Of a stretch of DNA of 64,000 nt, positions 41,930-52,138 are shown piece after piece. The translations under genes were made by a program, and so were the position numbers. Numbering within the stretch: the first letter of the stretch is position 1; every line of letters begins with the position of its first letter. Source of the DNA: Emiliania huxleyi CCMP1516 (lineage: Eukaryota > Haptophyta > Isochrysidales > Noelaerhabdaceae); NCBI RefSeq assembly GCF_000372725.1, contig NW_005198244.1, positions 1,987,841 to 2,051,840 on the forward strand, read 5' to 3'. The notes below the pieces were generated by a model, which ran no database searches, was not told where the DNA came from, and worked only from the letters and a program-made list of their open reading frames with translations.

Positions 41930-42726
41930 ATGTGGCGACTGGGCCTCTTGTCGCTGATGTGCGCCGCGCACGCTCAGCTGACCGGCGTGATCGAGACGTG
42001 TTCCGGATGAAAGTTAAACAAGCACAAGGGCATCAAGCGCTTCGTGAAGGGCGACGCCGGTGCTCAAGAGGGATACGCCGCCAACTGGATTGGCCTGTCT
42101 GTCAAATACATTCCGGGCCACAATCCGGACCTGGTCATTTACGAGGGGGGCGTGGAACAGGAGAGAATCAATCTGCTCACGATTCCGATGGGCGCGAAAA
42201 GGTCACCCGACGTGGACGACATCTACAACCTTCTCATGAGCAAGGGCTTTCAGATGTCGCTCGAGGAGGCGCAATCATCGCCCGGGCCTGCAATCAGTGG
42301 GTCGCGTAGGGGGAGAGTCCAGCCTTGCCCTCCAACCGCGCGCGAGGAGACACCGCTCCCTACCTTAGGCGGCGAGGGTGGCGGCGACGGTAATCGACGG
42401 GTCATGCGTGGACAGGAACGTGGACTGCGAGAGGTGGGCGGCTGCGGGCGAGTGCGCGGCGAACGCAGGCTACATGAACATCAGCTGCCCAAGGAGCTGC
42501 GGGTGCGCCATGGCGCAAACAGACCTGCAAACACGAGCGCCCAGAATTCCCGCAGCGTTTCGCATTGCTCTGTAGGACGTGCACACCTGATCCAGCCAAT
42601 CCCGCCGCGCCCGTCGTTGAGCCCGAGACACCCGGGATCGTCTCGGCAACTACCGACGACGACGCCGCTGCCGTTGCCGCGGCCGTCGCCGCTGCCGCTG
42701 CTGCCGCTGTGAAGGACGAGGTCTGA
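41930..42726 (+). CDS. Sep15/SelM-type ER selenoprotein (in-frame UGA) with C-terminal ShKT domain and KDEV tail
   Basis: Three exons: 41930-42268, 42369-42502, 42576-42726 (207 aa counting Sec, exact frame). A signal peptide (MWRLGLLSLMCAAHA) is followed by ETCSG-U-KLNKHKG, where U is the TGA at 42008-42010: the C-x-x-U redox motif of SelM, aligned with the following thioredoxin-like strands GLSVKYIPGHNPDLVIYEGG and ERINLLTIPMG. Exon 2 adds a six-Cys ShKT module (CVDRNVDCERWAAAGECAAN, YMNISCPRSCG, completed by TC across the second splice). The C-terminus KDEV resembles an ER-retrieval signal, fitting the ER location of Sep15/SelM oxidoreductases. Introns: 42269-42368 GC-AG; 42503-42575 GT-AG. 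Reading TGA as stop would leave only 26 residues. A form II SECIS sits 29 nt after the stop. Confidence 0.85.
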
Positions 42727-42754
42727 GGCTTGAGGCCCCTCCCATGTGCGCCCT

Positions 42755-42840
42755 GCTATGCACGCGGGGTTTGATGATGCCGGCTTGAGAAAACTCGCAA
42801 GCCGCGAGTCTCAGCGCGGCGGATGGCTTCTCCCCGGCAT
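42755..42840 (+). promoter_or_regulatory. SECIS element (form II) in the selenoprotein 3' UTR
   Basis: Core 5' ATGAT at 42774-42778 and 3' GGAT at 42821-42824. Helix II pairs 42779-42790 (GCCGGCTTGAGA) with 42809-42820 (TCTCAGCGCGGC), 10 of 12 paired counting one G-U wobble. The apical loop starts AAA (42791-42793) and contains a 5-bp mini-stem CTCGC/GCGAG (42794-42798 with 42804-42808), the hallmark of form II. Helix I can form between GCGGGG upstream and CCCCGGC downstream. It directs Sec insertion at UGA 42008. Confidence 0.85.
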
Positions 42841-44128
42841 TCAGGTGACAAAGTGCGGAGGGTGCACAGTTTCACCCTAGTCTTATTTGACGTCTTGTTT
42901 TCGGTCCCTCCCGCCTGCGCCCCATCGGCACACAAGCGCCGGAGCTCCGGCCCCGCGACCCGGTCGTCTCACTCTCCGCTCAGAGCATAGAGGCAGAGGG
43001 TATGGAGGCTGAGATGACGGAAATCGAGGGACGCGACCCACCTCGCCACAGACGGTCCCGCGCCTCGGGCTCGCCGCTATGACGGCGGCACGGCCGCAGC
43101 TCTCGTGTGTATGCCGTCGTCACATAAGCGGATTCCGACCAGCGCTCTACGCTCGTCGGTGACAGTGTCCCCCAATTTAGCCCCCAATCTGTGTCGCGAT
43201 CGGCGAATCTCGACAGCGCCTTCGGTGGCATGCAGCTGTCGCAGCAGCTCTTTGCGACAGAAGCCTGGAGAGCACAGCTCACCTCTGCTGCTCACACACA
43301 CACACACTCTCTCTCTGTGCTCTCTGCACAGTCAGATGGCACAGCCTACACAGTACTGACTGTGCGGCTCCCCGCCACAGCTGTGACAGCGATGGGCTCG
43401 CCCCCTCACTGGCCCTCAGTCACTTGTGCTGCGGCTTGTGTGTGAGCGAGACACTGCTCGGCGACTGCCGGCACACTGTGAGACCATGGCGCATTGCCAT
43501 TGGCGCATCTATCTCTCTGTGCGGCACTCTCGGTGTCTGTGAGGTTAAACCACGCTACCACCTACCAGCGCTTGGTCACATCGGCCCCGAGAGGCCCGAG
43601 CTAGGGCCCGAGGTCAGATCCTTCCTCCTCTCCAACTGTTTTGCTGTGACAAGACTTGTCTACCCGCGGCTGGAGCCGAGCAGGTGAGCGGGCCCGCGCC
43701 GGCGCGCACAACCCCCTGGTCAACTCACCCTCCGGACCCCGTATACATCGATGCACAGAAATCAGAGACACGTTACCGTACGCACAATCGACAGAGAGAC
43801 ATTCCCACGGGCACACACAACACCACGGTTGGACGCCACGACAGCTAAGGGTAGGCGGAGAACCCTCGAGGCGACTACAGCCATAGCAGAACTCTCTCTC
43901 TCCACAGTGGGCGACAGAGTTGAGACGGCCGCCAATAGGCGGACGAGCCCCGGGCGAGGATGAGCCATCAGAACGCTCGCGCAATACGTCCTCCTGCACC
44001 GCCCATCTAGTGCAGCCGTGCGCCACTACCGGCCGTCACTACCGCTGGGGCCGGAGGACTAACGGAGGCCGGGCGGGACGGGCGGCCCCTCGCCTTCGCC
44101 CCTCGCCTCCTCCCCTCGCCTCCTCCCC
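42841..44128. other. Intergenic
   Basis: 1.3 kb without a supported gene. A short CA repeat is at 43291-43306; other open frames lack protein character. It holds the 3' flanks of the selenoprotein gene and the minus-strand ORAI-like gene. Confidence 0.4.
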
Positions 44129-46114
44129 TCACCGCGGCAGCGACGGGTTCGACGGCGTGCCGCAGTTGGCCTCGAGCCGCGCGAACCACGTCTCCGTGTG
44201 CACAGAGTTGGAGATGGAGGCGGGGTAGGCGCAGAGGTACCACGACCTCTCCGCCTGCATCCGCACCTCGGTCGGTCTCCGCTGCCCCGGCCCGCCCGTC
44301 TTGGCCGAAGTAGGCACGGGCGGCTTGAGGACGTGCCGCGGCACGAGCGCGACGCAGAGCAGCCCGTGCGGGTCCCACGTGCGGACGACGACGTAGCTGC
44401 GCAAGTCGACCACGAGCTTGGGCGCGACCCCGTCCGCCTGCTCCGTCTCCGACTTGTAGCAAGCAAGCCGAGAGCCTAGTCTCGCGCTCTCTCGGGTCAG
44501 CTCGGGGCAGCAACCCTTCCGACGAATCACAGCGCCGCCGCGCGCCGCGCAGCACCCACCACCGGGTGTGCGACGGCGTGTTCGCGGGCGTCGTGCGCAG
44601 CAGCTCGTGCCGGCCCATTGGCCCGATGGCGAGGGAGTGGATCACGGCGGACGGGCCCTTGTCCGACGGCGTCTTGCACATGTACCCGAGGGTCGCGTCC
44701 GCCTACGCACTCGCGCACACCGTCCCCCACCCGACCTCGGGCCGTCTCGGGGAGGCGTAGCCGCCGGCGGGGCGGCCGCCTCCAGCCGCACCACCACCGC
44801 CGGCCCCGGCTGCTTGGTCGTGGGCATACCGCCGTGCGGGAGCTCCGCGCCCCCGCCCGCTCCGGCGCCCTTTGCGTGCCCCGTCTTTGCCATCAGCCGG
44901 TCCACCCATGTCCGCTGGATGAGCGCGGCCGAGTCGCGGTGCAGGTCGGGCGAGCCGCACCTCTCCTGTCCACAGCGGGTCCGCCTGTGAAGAGACGCTG
45001 CTCTCGCGGTGCGGTGGGCGGGCGAGGCTTGCTCTCCGCAGGCTCGCCGTCGGACAGCTCCGACTCCACGAGCTGCGTGGCGAAGGCGGTCTTGCGGCCC
45101 GCCTGCGCGAGAGAGACGCGGGGAGGTTCGGAGGAGGCTAGGGTCAGGCTTGGAGACGGCGGTGGTGGTGTGTCGCCGCCGGGCCGAAGGGCGATCCGCC
45201 AGAGAAGGAGACGCCGCGCTTGATGGCGGCAGACATCCGCTTCTCGTCGAGAGCGTTGACGCGGTCGCCGAGCCGGTTGTACGAGCTCGTGCCTAGTCGT
45301 TAGCTGACGGACCACTCTTCCACTGGTTGCTAATCAAGCAGCGGGCCGGCTGTGCGAGCCCGCGCCGAATATGGAGCGGAGCCTGCTCTCGAGGAAGTTG
45401 GAGACCTGTCGTTGGGAGAGAGGGAGGGTGGGGACCGCCAGTGGAGTGCGGCCAGCAGCCACCGAGCAGCTTGGAGACCGGGTTGCGCGGTGACTCGACC
45501 GGCGCGCCGAGAGCCGCCCCGCCGAGAGTACGCCTAAGGCGCGCGGCACCAGACTCGGCACCTCCGCCTCGCGCCCACACCCGCGCGATGTGGCGAGGCG
45601 GGGCTGCGCGCGCCGCGAGGCCGAGTCGGGGCCGCCGCCGCCGCCGCCGCCGCCGTCGCCTCCGAAGAAGCGCTGCGCCACGCCTTCGACCCAGTACTCT
45701 GGCCGCATCTCGGAGAGAGGGATGTTGTACCGCTCGAGGTGCCTATCAATCAACACTTCAAAGTGACTCGTCCTGAGTCAGGAGGGATGCTGTACCGCTC
45801 GAGGTGCCAGGCGGTGGCGAAGTCGGCGTGGATGGCGTGGGCGAGGAACCTGCAGCGAGGGCGCGAGAACGGTGCGGGGAGGCTCCGCGGAGTCGGCGTG
45901 GTGTGTGGCGTGGGCGAGGAGAGGCCGGTGTGTGGGCAGAGGTGTGTGATCTTAGGCAGCAGCGGGCAGGGGCTCTCTGTCTCTCGAGAGTACCAGCCGA
46001 CGACGAGGACGGCGGGTAGGGAGATGTACCACGGGATCAGGGCGAGCACCTGGCGGGCGGGCGGGCGGGCGAGCAGGGCTGTCGCACAGGAGGCGGCATG
46101 CCGGCGCAGGCGAG

Positions 46115-46196
<82 letters not shown>

Positions 46197-46784
46197 AGAG
46201 AGGTGCGGGAGGGCGAGGACGTGCCATCACGAGCAGCGCCGGCAGCATCGTCACGAGCGCCAGGATGTACATCTTCCTCACCTGAGCAGCCGCGGCAGCC
46301 AGAGGACTCACCCGTCGACGCAGGGTGTGTTGGAGGGAGGAGGCGCGGGCGGCGGTGCGCGCACGTCGAGCATGCGCAGCTCGAGGACGGACTCGGCGTT
46401 CTGCATGTCGGCGAGCGTCGAGCCGTACAGCTGCGCCACCAGCGCCGAGTTGATGAGGTTGTTGGACGTGTACAGCACCCAGATGGACGCGCCGAGCGAG
46501 GTGACGGCCGCCAGGATGTAGAAGAAGCAGAGGACGGTCCGGAAGCAGAATTCGGGATCGTCCTCTTCGGGCCGCATCGCCTCGAGCTCGATCGACGAGA
46601 TCATGCCAGCAGCGACGCCCGCCATCAGCATCGACTGCGTGTTGAGGTCAGAGAGGTAGTCCACGCGGAACTGCATCACCTGCCGCTGCACGCTGATCTC
46701 ACCCTGATTCATATTCAGCTCGTAGAGCCGCTTCTCCGCGCCGGCCAGCCCGAGGGCGGGGCGCGCCATCGCAGAGTGGTCCAT
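44129..46784 (-). CDS. ORAI-like Ca2+ channel fused to IQ-like and C-terminal PH domains
   Basis: About eleven exons. Well-placed ones: 46784-46365, 46281-46225, 46049-45994, 45849-45808, 45742 onward, an exon ending at 45366, 45292-45177, 45102 onward, and the last exon ending at 44129. Residues ~40-200 are ORAI-like: LNTQSMLMAGVAAGMISSIE (TM1), VLCFFYILAAVTSLGASIWV (TM2), MYILALVTMLPALLVMVLAL (TM3), WYISLPAVLVVGWFLAHAIH (TM4). After a charged region comes AALIQRTWVDRLM (IQ-like) and then a PH domain: HTRWWVLRGSRLACYKSETE, LVVDLRSYVVV, SWYLCAYP and the C-terminal helix HTETWFARLE with its Trp. This suggests store-operated or phosphoinositide-regulated Ca2+ entry at the plasma membrane. Individual middle exons are approximate; ORAI homology is by pattern, not alignment. 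Confidence 0.6.
45743..45807 (-). other. Very young-looking GC-AG intron
   Basis: 65 nt. On the gene strand the intron starts GCACCTCGAGCGGTACAGCA and the downstream exon GCACCTCGAGCGGTACAACA; 23 of 24 bases are shared (45719-45742 versus 45784-45807). Removal restores FATAW joined to HLERYNIPLSEM. Confidence 0.85.
46111..46192. repeat. (GA)n microsatellite within an ORAI-like gene intron
   Basis: About 40 GA units inside the 46050-46224 intron. Confidence 0.95.
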
Positions 46785-47490
46785 ATTTGTCCCTGTCGCT
46801 CAGTACCTTGCGGCACACCGGCCTTGCGGATACACCCCCGGGGGCCGCCGAGAAAGAAGGAGAAATCGCCCTGCCTTCATTTGCAGGTGGAGCGGCCGCG
46901 CCCAATCTGGACCCCGGCTCGACAAAAACGCGCTCTCAGCGCGCGGCGGCGGGCCCTCACGCCAGTCGCGCTCTCCCTCACCGGACTCGCCGCCCGCCAA
47001 GCGGACTTCCTCCGCCGACTCGTCCGGCTACGACACCGATTTGCCGGCCGGACGAGGTGCAGCAAGAGGCTGTACGCAAGGTCTGCGGCGCGCTCGGCAT
47101 GAGGGAGCAGTTCGAGGCGGCGATGGCGGCGGGCGAGCTGCTCGAGATGCTCGAGAGCTTGCCGCGAGGGGCGGTCGAGGCCTCCGTTCGGCTGATCGGC
47201 GCGGTTACAACCGCACGGGCGAGTGGCCAGAGCCCATTCTCACCAGCCCTGCCCCGCAGCGCGGCCGCTCGCCAAGCCCCGTCGATGAGTGGTCAGATGG
47301 ATAGTGCCCGAGAGCGAGGGGTCCGGGGGGGAGCACAAACATAGGACGCCCAGCCTTGCCCTCGTGCCGCCGAGTGCATATCCTAAGCGAGAGAGATCCC
47401 CTGTGCCCTGTGCCCTGCCCTCTCCGCGCGGCGATGCGCCCTCCCCCCTCGCTTTTGCAAAATCCTGCAAAGGTGGGGACGTGTCTGTCC
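46785..47490 (+). pseudogene. Unknown plus-strand coding remnant with compensating frame changes
   Basis: Three protein-like stretches in alternating frames: SRSPSPDSPPAKRTSSADSS (46960-47030), DEVQQEAVRKVCGALGMREQ with GELLEMLESLPRGAVEASV (47055-47205), and GYNRTGEWPEPILTSPAPQR to DEWSDG stop (47206-47308). The shifts return to the first frame, so a 1-2 base indel pair or missed tiny introns are possible. It is divergent to the ORAI-like gene. No domain was recognised. Confidence 0.35.
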
Positions 47491-47504
47491 TCGACCCAGC
47501 CCTA
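47491..47504. repeat. Target-site duplication, left copy
   Basis: TCGACCCAGCCCTA, identical to 50546-50559; abuts the AAATAAATAAATA tail of the LINE-like element. Confidence 0.85.
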
Positions 47505-50500
47505 AATAAATAAATAAAAAAAAACGGACACCTCTCTACTGTGAGATGGGTAAAAAGGAACAGGCCCCCGCCCTTGCGATCTTTGTGCAGGGTTCTTTGT
47601 GGGTGTGGTCGGCGACTAGCCGGGGTCGTCCTCCCGATGGGGGACTAGCACTAGCCGTCTTCCACATGGTCCCTCGGGTCCCTGCTGCTCCTAATCTCTT
47701 CGTACATCCTCCTGCTGATCTCCGCAAAGTCCTGCTCCCTCCCTCGTCTCGCCCTGCGCGTCTGCTCCGCCTCACCGTCTTCTGCCCTGCGTCGTCTGGC
47801 GACGGGTCCTCCATAGTCGGTCGAGGTCGCCGCCCTCCTCGTGCCTCTTCCCAACGTTCCCTCGGCGGCCGATGCCGTCTGCTCCGGCTCCCCAGTCCCC
47901 GGGTCTCCCCTGCTCTCGTCTGCGCTAGTTTCTGCTTCGTCCTCACCGGCGTCTCTCCTCTTCCCTCTCCCCTTCTTGTATGCTTTGCACATCGCGTCGA
48001 TTCCTGTTCGCGTGAGCACCAGCCTGAAGCCCGCCCAGCTTCTGAACCGCTCCCTAAGTCGAAGGAGCATCATCAGTCTCACCCACTTCGCTCTCTGCCC
48101 ACCGTCTCCGCTCCCTCCCGCTTGAGCCGCCGTCGCGGCCCTCGTTCGTCCCACTGGCTGTTGGCCTGTTCCCACGTTACCTCCATTATCCCTCCTCCTC
48201 CGCGACTCCCTCAAGGCTGGCCGGGCCTCCTTCCACCCAGCGAAGAGCTTCCTCAGCCACTCGATGTGTTCCTCTCTCTTCATTATGCGCGCCGTAGCCT
48301 CATCATTGAGCTGGATCCACCTCTGCACCGCTCCCGTCGCCGCCTCGGCCACGACTTGCAAGTTCCTCGTGACCCCGGCGCCAAGGTCCCTCCGACTCTT
48401 CTCCGAGAGGTCATCTACCAGTGCTGGCAGCACCCCCCCGACGGCTGGTGCTAGTGCATCGTACCCGTCCTCATCCAGCACCCTATAGCGTGAGCCCTTC
48501 AGCGCAGCGACATGCGCTATTCTCAGCGTCTTCAGCGTATCCTTGGAGTCGGGTGCCGCCTGCGCTACTTTGCTGATCGCCGTCCCCGTCTGCGCTCGCG
48601 CTACTCTGAGGAACCATCTGGCCTGCTCCCTATTCCCCGGGCAGGCGCCGCTAAGCAAGTGCGCCATTGTCGCTCTAGGCGGGTTCTCATCTTCCTCGGT
48701 CCATTGCTGCGCGGCTTTCCGCACGATCGGGCACAGCGGGTCCCGCTTAGTGCCGCCCTCCTCGCCGCGTCCCTCGCGGCCTTACATACGAGGCAGCCCC
48801 TGAGTTCGCTCCTCGTGGCGGCGCCCGGGGTCTCTCTCCCCGCCTCTCCCCGCATGATCCTCTCGTGGTGCGCTCCGTGTGGCACCCCCGCCTGCTGCCG
48901 CACCCGCGCTCCCATGACGGTCTTTGTCACCACGTTGTGATCATCCACGTCGGCGAATTGTATCTCACGCTCGCCGTGCTGATCCTTGATCCGCTGACGC
49001 TTGTCCCATTTGTGTCTCGTCGTTCCCCTGACCACATCGCTCCACAGCGGCCCAGGCACCCCCGCCGTGTGCGACCCCGCCGTGAGCCCCTCGCCGAGCC
49101 GTCCTCGCACCCACTCGTTCGTGTGGCCGCGTGTGGCGTAATAGGTCCTCCGGTCCAGTACGTCTCCCCTCCACTCTCCGCCTGCCGTCCTCCGGCGGTC
49201 CGTGTATAGGCACGGGCGTGTCCTCACTGCTCCTCGGATGACGGAGGTGGCATCCTCAATCTCGCTGGCCCCCATGTATGCAGTCGCCGCGGCGTCGGCG
49301 TAGGCGTTGCTAGCGCACCCCGCGTGGCTCGGTACCCACAGGAACGTGACAGATTCGAGCTGGGCGCGATATCGGCATATCCCCTCTAACACTCCCGGAG
49401 CCCCTCAAGAGGGCCTCTTCGGTACGCCGCCTCGATTTGCTGTAGCGCGGGCTGCAGTCGCTCAAGACGAGGCACCTCCTGTCCGCCGCATCTTCCGACG
49501 TCGCCATCTTACGCAGGTAAGCCAGCACCGCGTACATTTCCGCGTCTATCACCTGCCAGTCGTCTGGCAGTCTGCCGCCCCACAGCCTCTGCCCAAACGC
49601 GAGCCGCAGCTCATCGTCCCCGCTCTCGAGCTGTCCAGATCCCTCGACGGGTCTCCCGAATCGGGCCGGCCCTTCGTACACCCCATACGACACTACCGGT
49701 CGCGGTACGAACCTATCCCCCACCCACTTATTCGGCGTGTCTCTCCCTCCATCCGTCGCAGCGAGGTGCGTGAATGGCCGCGCTCTGTGCAGCGCGAGGC
49801 ATATCCTGGCCACCTCCGCGTTGAGCTCACGGCCCTTCCCTGAGCCGAGCGGCCCTTTATCCTTGCCCATTATGACCTGCGTCCCGTTTCTGTCGGGCAG
49901 CGCCCGTGTCCCGACCTCAAACTCGTCCCACCGCAGTAGGAAGCGCGTAAGCGGATCCTCCTGGAGTTCGGCGTCTCTTACCCACGCGCCGTGCCTCGGG
50001 GGCGAGCCCTCCATCTCTCCTAGCCCCGGCACTACCCCTCCCACCTCCTCGCGTGTCGCCAGTTGGGGTCTCGCTACTCCGCTCGGGGGCTCTTGCTCTT
50101 TCAGCTCGCACGGCTGCCGGTATCCGAGCGCCTCCTCATTCGCCCTCGCCATCTCTTCCGCCACGTCGCCGGCGTCACTCCCTCCCTTGACCGCTACGAC
50201 TATGCCGTCGTGCTGCAGCGACAGCACTGCGTGGCCGCTGCGCGTGGCCCAACGCACCTTCGCCCTTCGGCTGATACTCTCCGCCTCCTGAAAGGCGAAA
50301 GATTTGACTGTGCGTTCCGGGTGCCCCTTCCCTGGCTTGTGGTGCGCAAGCCAATCCGTGACAAAGCGGGTCATTCCCGTCCTCTCCCCCAGGCTATTAC
50401 TCAGCCAGAGCGTGCCCTCTGCTTGCGCCCGAGGTACGCCCCGAAGTCAAAGGAGCCTCCGCCCTCTAGTGCTACCCTTGTCCGCTTCAGTTTGTCCTTG

Positions 50501-50545
50501 TCCAACCCCCACCTCTCCGCCCACGTCGCCACATTCCCGTCCATG
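47505..50545 (-). mobile_element. LINE-like retroelement, 5' truncated, with RNase H domain
   Basis: 3041 bp on the minus strand between perfect 14-bp direct repeats. The low-coordinate (3') end has the ATTT-rich tail and a conserved UTR (ACGGACACCTCTCTACTGTG). The coding part is in three frames: ~50543-50410 and 50374-49310 (VLSLQHDGIVVAV, then RNase H LAATDGG, DAEMYAVLAYL, CLVLSDC), 49392-48720 (RNase H end FLWVPSHAGCASNAYADAAA, then a Cys motif GCLVC), and 48724-47651 (long helical C-terminal region ending RDPRDHVEDG). Thus D...E...D...D of RNase H are all present but split by a frameshift near 49400. No polymerase YxDD region is included, so it is a dead 5'-truncated copy. Confidence 0.85.
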
Positions 50546-50559
50546 TCGACCCAGCCCTA
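50546..50559. repeat. Target-site duplication, right copy
   Basis: TCGACCCAGCCCTA, identical to 47491-47504. Confidence 0.85.
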
Positions 50560-51545
50560 GCTTGGGATGTCCGTTGTATTTATTTATGGAGGGTGAGCCA
50601 CGCCGAACGCAAGGTCCAAGGAAGCCGGGGAAGACGACCCCGAGGAGGACGAAACACCTGTGGTAATCCCGTCGTCAGCTGTCACGCGATGCACCCGAAG
50701 GGGACCCCAGCGCCAGCATCATCCGTGAAGGCACAACTCAAGTGTTCGAAGAGAGAGAGGACCTAAGCAACGATATGACTTGGCGGCAAATGATCGCAGT
50801 GGGCGTCAGAAGAGTCGTCCTTGCGCAAGGAGAGCTCGATAAACTCGAGGGGCCAAGATATGCTGCGAGGAGGGCGGAGTTGCGCCGAAAGGCGAAAGAA
50901 GCCGCGAGAAGAAGGGACCTGCAGGCGGCGGCGGCGTCGCAGACGAGGCAGAGGAGAGCGACGCGACAGAGGAAGAAGCGACAAGGGAGAGAACGACGAG
51001 AGTGGGACGACCGCGAGGTGGCATGAAGGTTGCAGCGAGAATCGGCGAGAGACTGCGAAGAGAGATAGGAAGAGGCGGACGCACATACACACAAAACAAA
51101 CAGCACACACACACATGCACACATGCATGCACAGACACACAGCCCCTTCCCTTCCCCCTCAAGACCTCATGAAGGACGAGGACACACACAGGACGCACCT
51201 CTAGTGAGGCCCGCATAGTATGTAGGAGACTCCTGCCGCCGCCCCTGCCACCCCTGTGTCAGTGTGCTTGTGGTTGCGAGAGGACTGCCGGTGAGAAGCT
51301 GGAGGCAGGTCGCTAGACTGAGATGAGACCGCCAGTGGAGTTGGGAGTCCACCGTGCACCGCGCTGCGAGCCTGTCGTGTCCCTTGTCAGGAGCAGGAGA
51401 GCGGCCCCACCTGTGCCCCTGATTCGTCCTTCCAAAATCCTGCTCGTGCAGGTGGGGACCCTGTCCTCCTCCCATCCCTCGTTTGGGGTTGTCTGTTTTC
51501 TTTCCTTTCAGGTGGGGACCTTGTCTCCTCCCACCCCTCGTTTGG
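50560..51545 (+). repeat. Second LINE-like family fragment (coding tail and 3' UTR)
   Basis: Plus-strand frame 50754-51026 (MIAVGVRRVVLAQGELDKLE, YAARRAELRRKAKEA) is paralogous to 41490-41804. It is followed by a UTR ending CAAAATCCTGCTCGTGCAGG, CGTTTGGGGTTGTCTG and TTTC-rich tails; related UTR pieces recur at 47460 and 56430. The tail at 50569-50583 (GTCCGTTGTATTTATTTA) is the end of yet another fragment. Confidence 0.6.
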
Positions 51546-51830
51546 GGTGTCTGTTTTCTTTCTTTCTTCCTTTGAAGTACTAATCCCTCGTTTGGCTTGG
51601 CTGTTTTCTTTCTTTCTTTCTTCCTTTGAAGTACTAATCCCTCGTTTGGCTTGGCTGTTCTTTCTTTCTTCCTTTGAAGTACTAATCCCTCGTTTGGCTT
51701 GGCTGTTCTTTCTTTCTTCCTTTGAAGTACTAATCCCTCGTTTGGCTTGGCTGTTCTTTCTTTCTTCCTTTGAAGTACTGAAATACTAGTACTTCAAAGT
51801 AAGAAAGAAAGACTTCAAAGGAAGATTTTG
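51546..51830. repeat. ~50-bp minisatellite with palindromic end
   Basis: Five direct copies of a unit with TTGAAGTACTAATCCCTCG and TTTGGCTTGGCTG plus TTTC runs; after the last copy the sequence GAAGTACTGAAATACTAGTACTTC turns into its reverse complement, ending in GAAAGAAAGACTTCAAAGG. Confidence 0.85.
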
Positions 51831-52138
51831 AAGGCGAAGAGAAAAAAGAAAAACGACGTTGGACTGCGAAATCCTCCCTTGCTTGGCTGTGCAGCGAGCC
51901 CGCTCGTCGCCAGCGCGTTATGTGGGCCAAGGTCAATGCTGCGTCGGTGATGCAGGTGTGCCGTCGCATTTGCTCTAACCGCCCCGCGCCTAAGCTCTCT
52001 GCCCGGGAGCCCGACCGAGTGCTGCCGTCGCGAGAGGCTGCTGCTGCGCACCCTTGGTTTCCCGGGTGCCTGAAGCCAGAATCTCTTCGGAGCGTCACCG
52101 CGATGTAACTGCCCGCCCGCCGCACGCCGCAGGAGAAT

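Noticed and set aside
42378..42575. Independent small ShKT protein starting at 42378
   Set aside because: No ATG; it is joined by a GC-AG intron to the selenoprotein exon, and the last Cys comes from the next exon.
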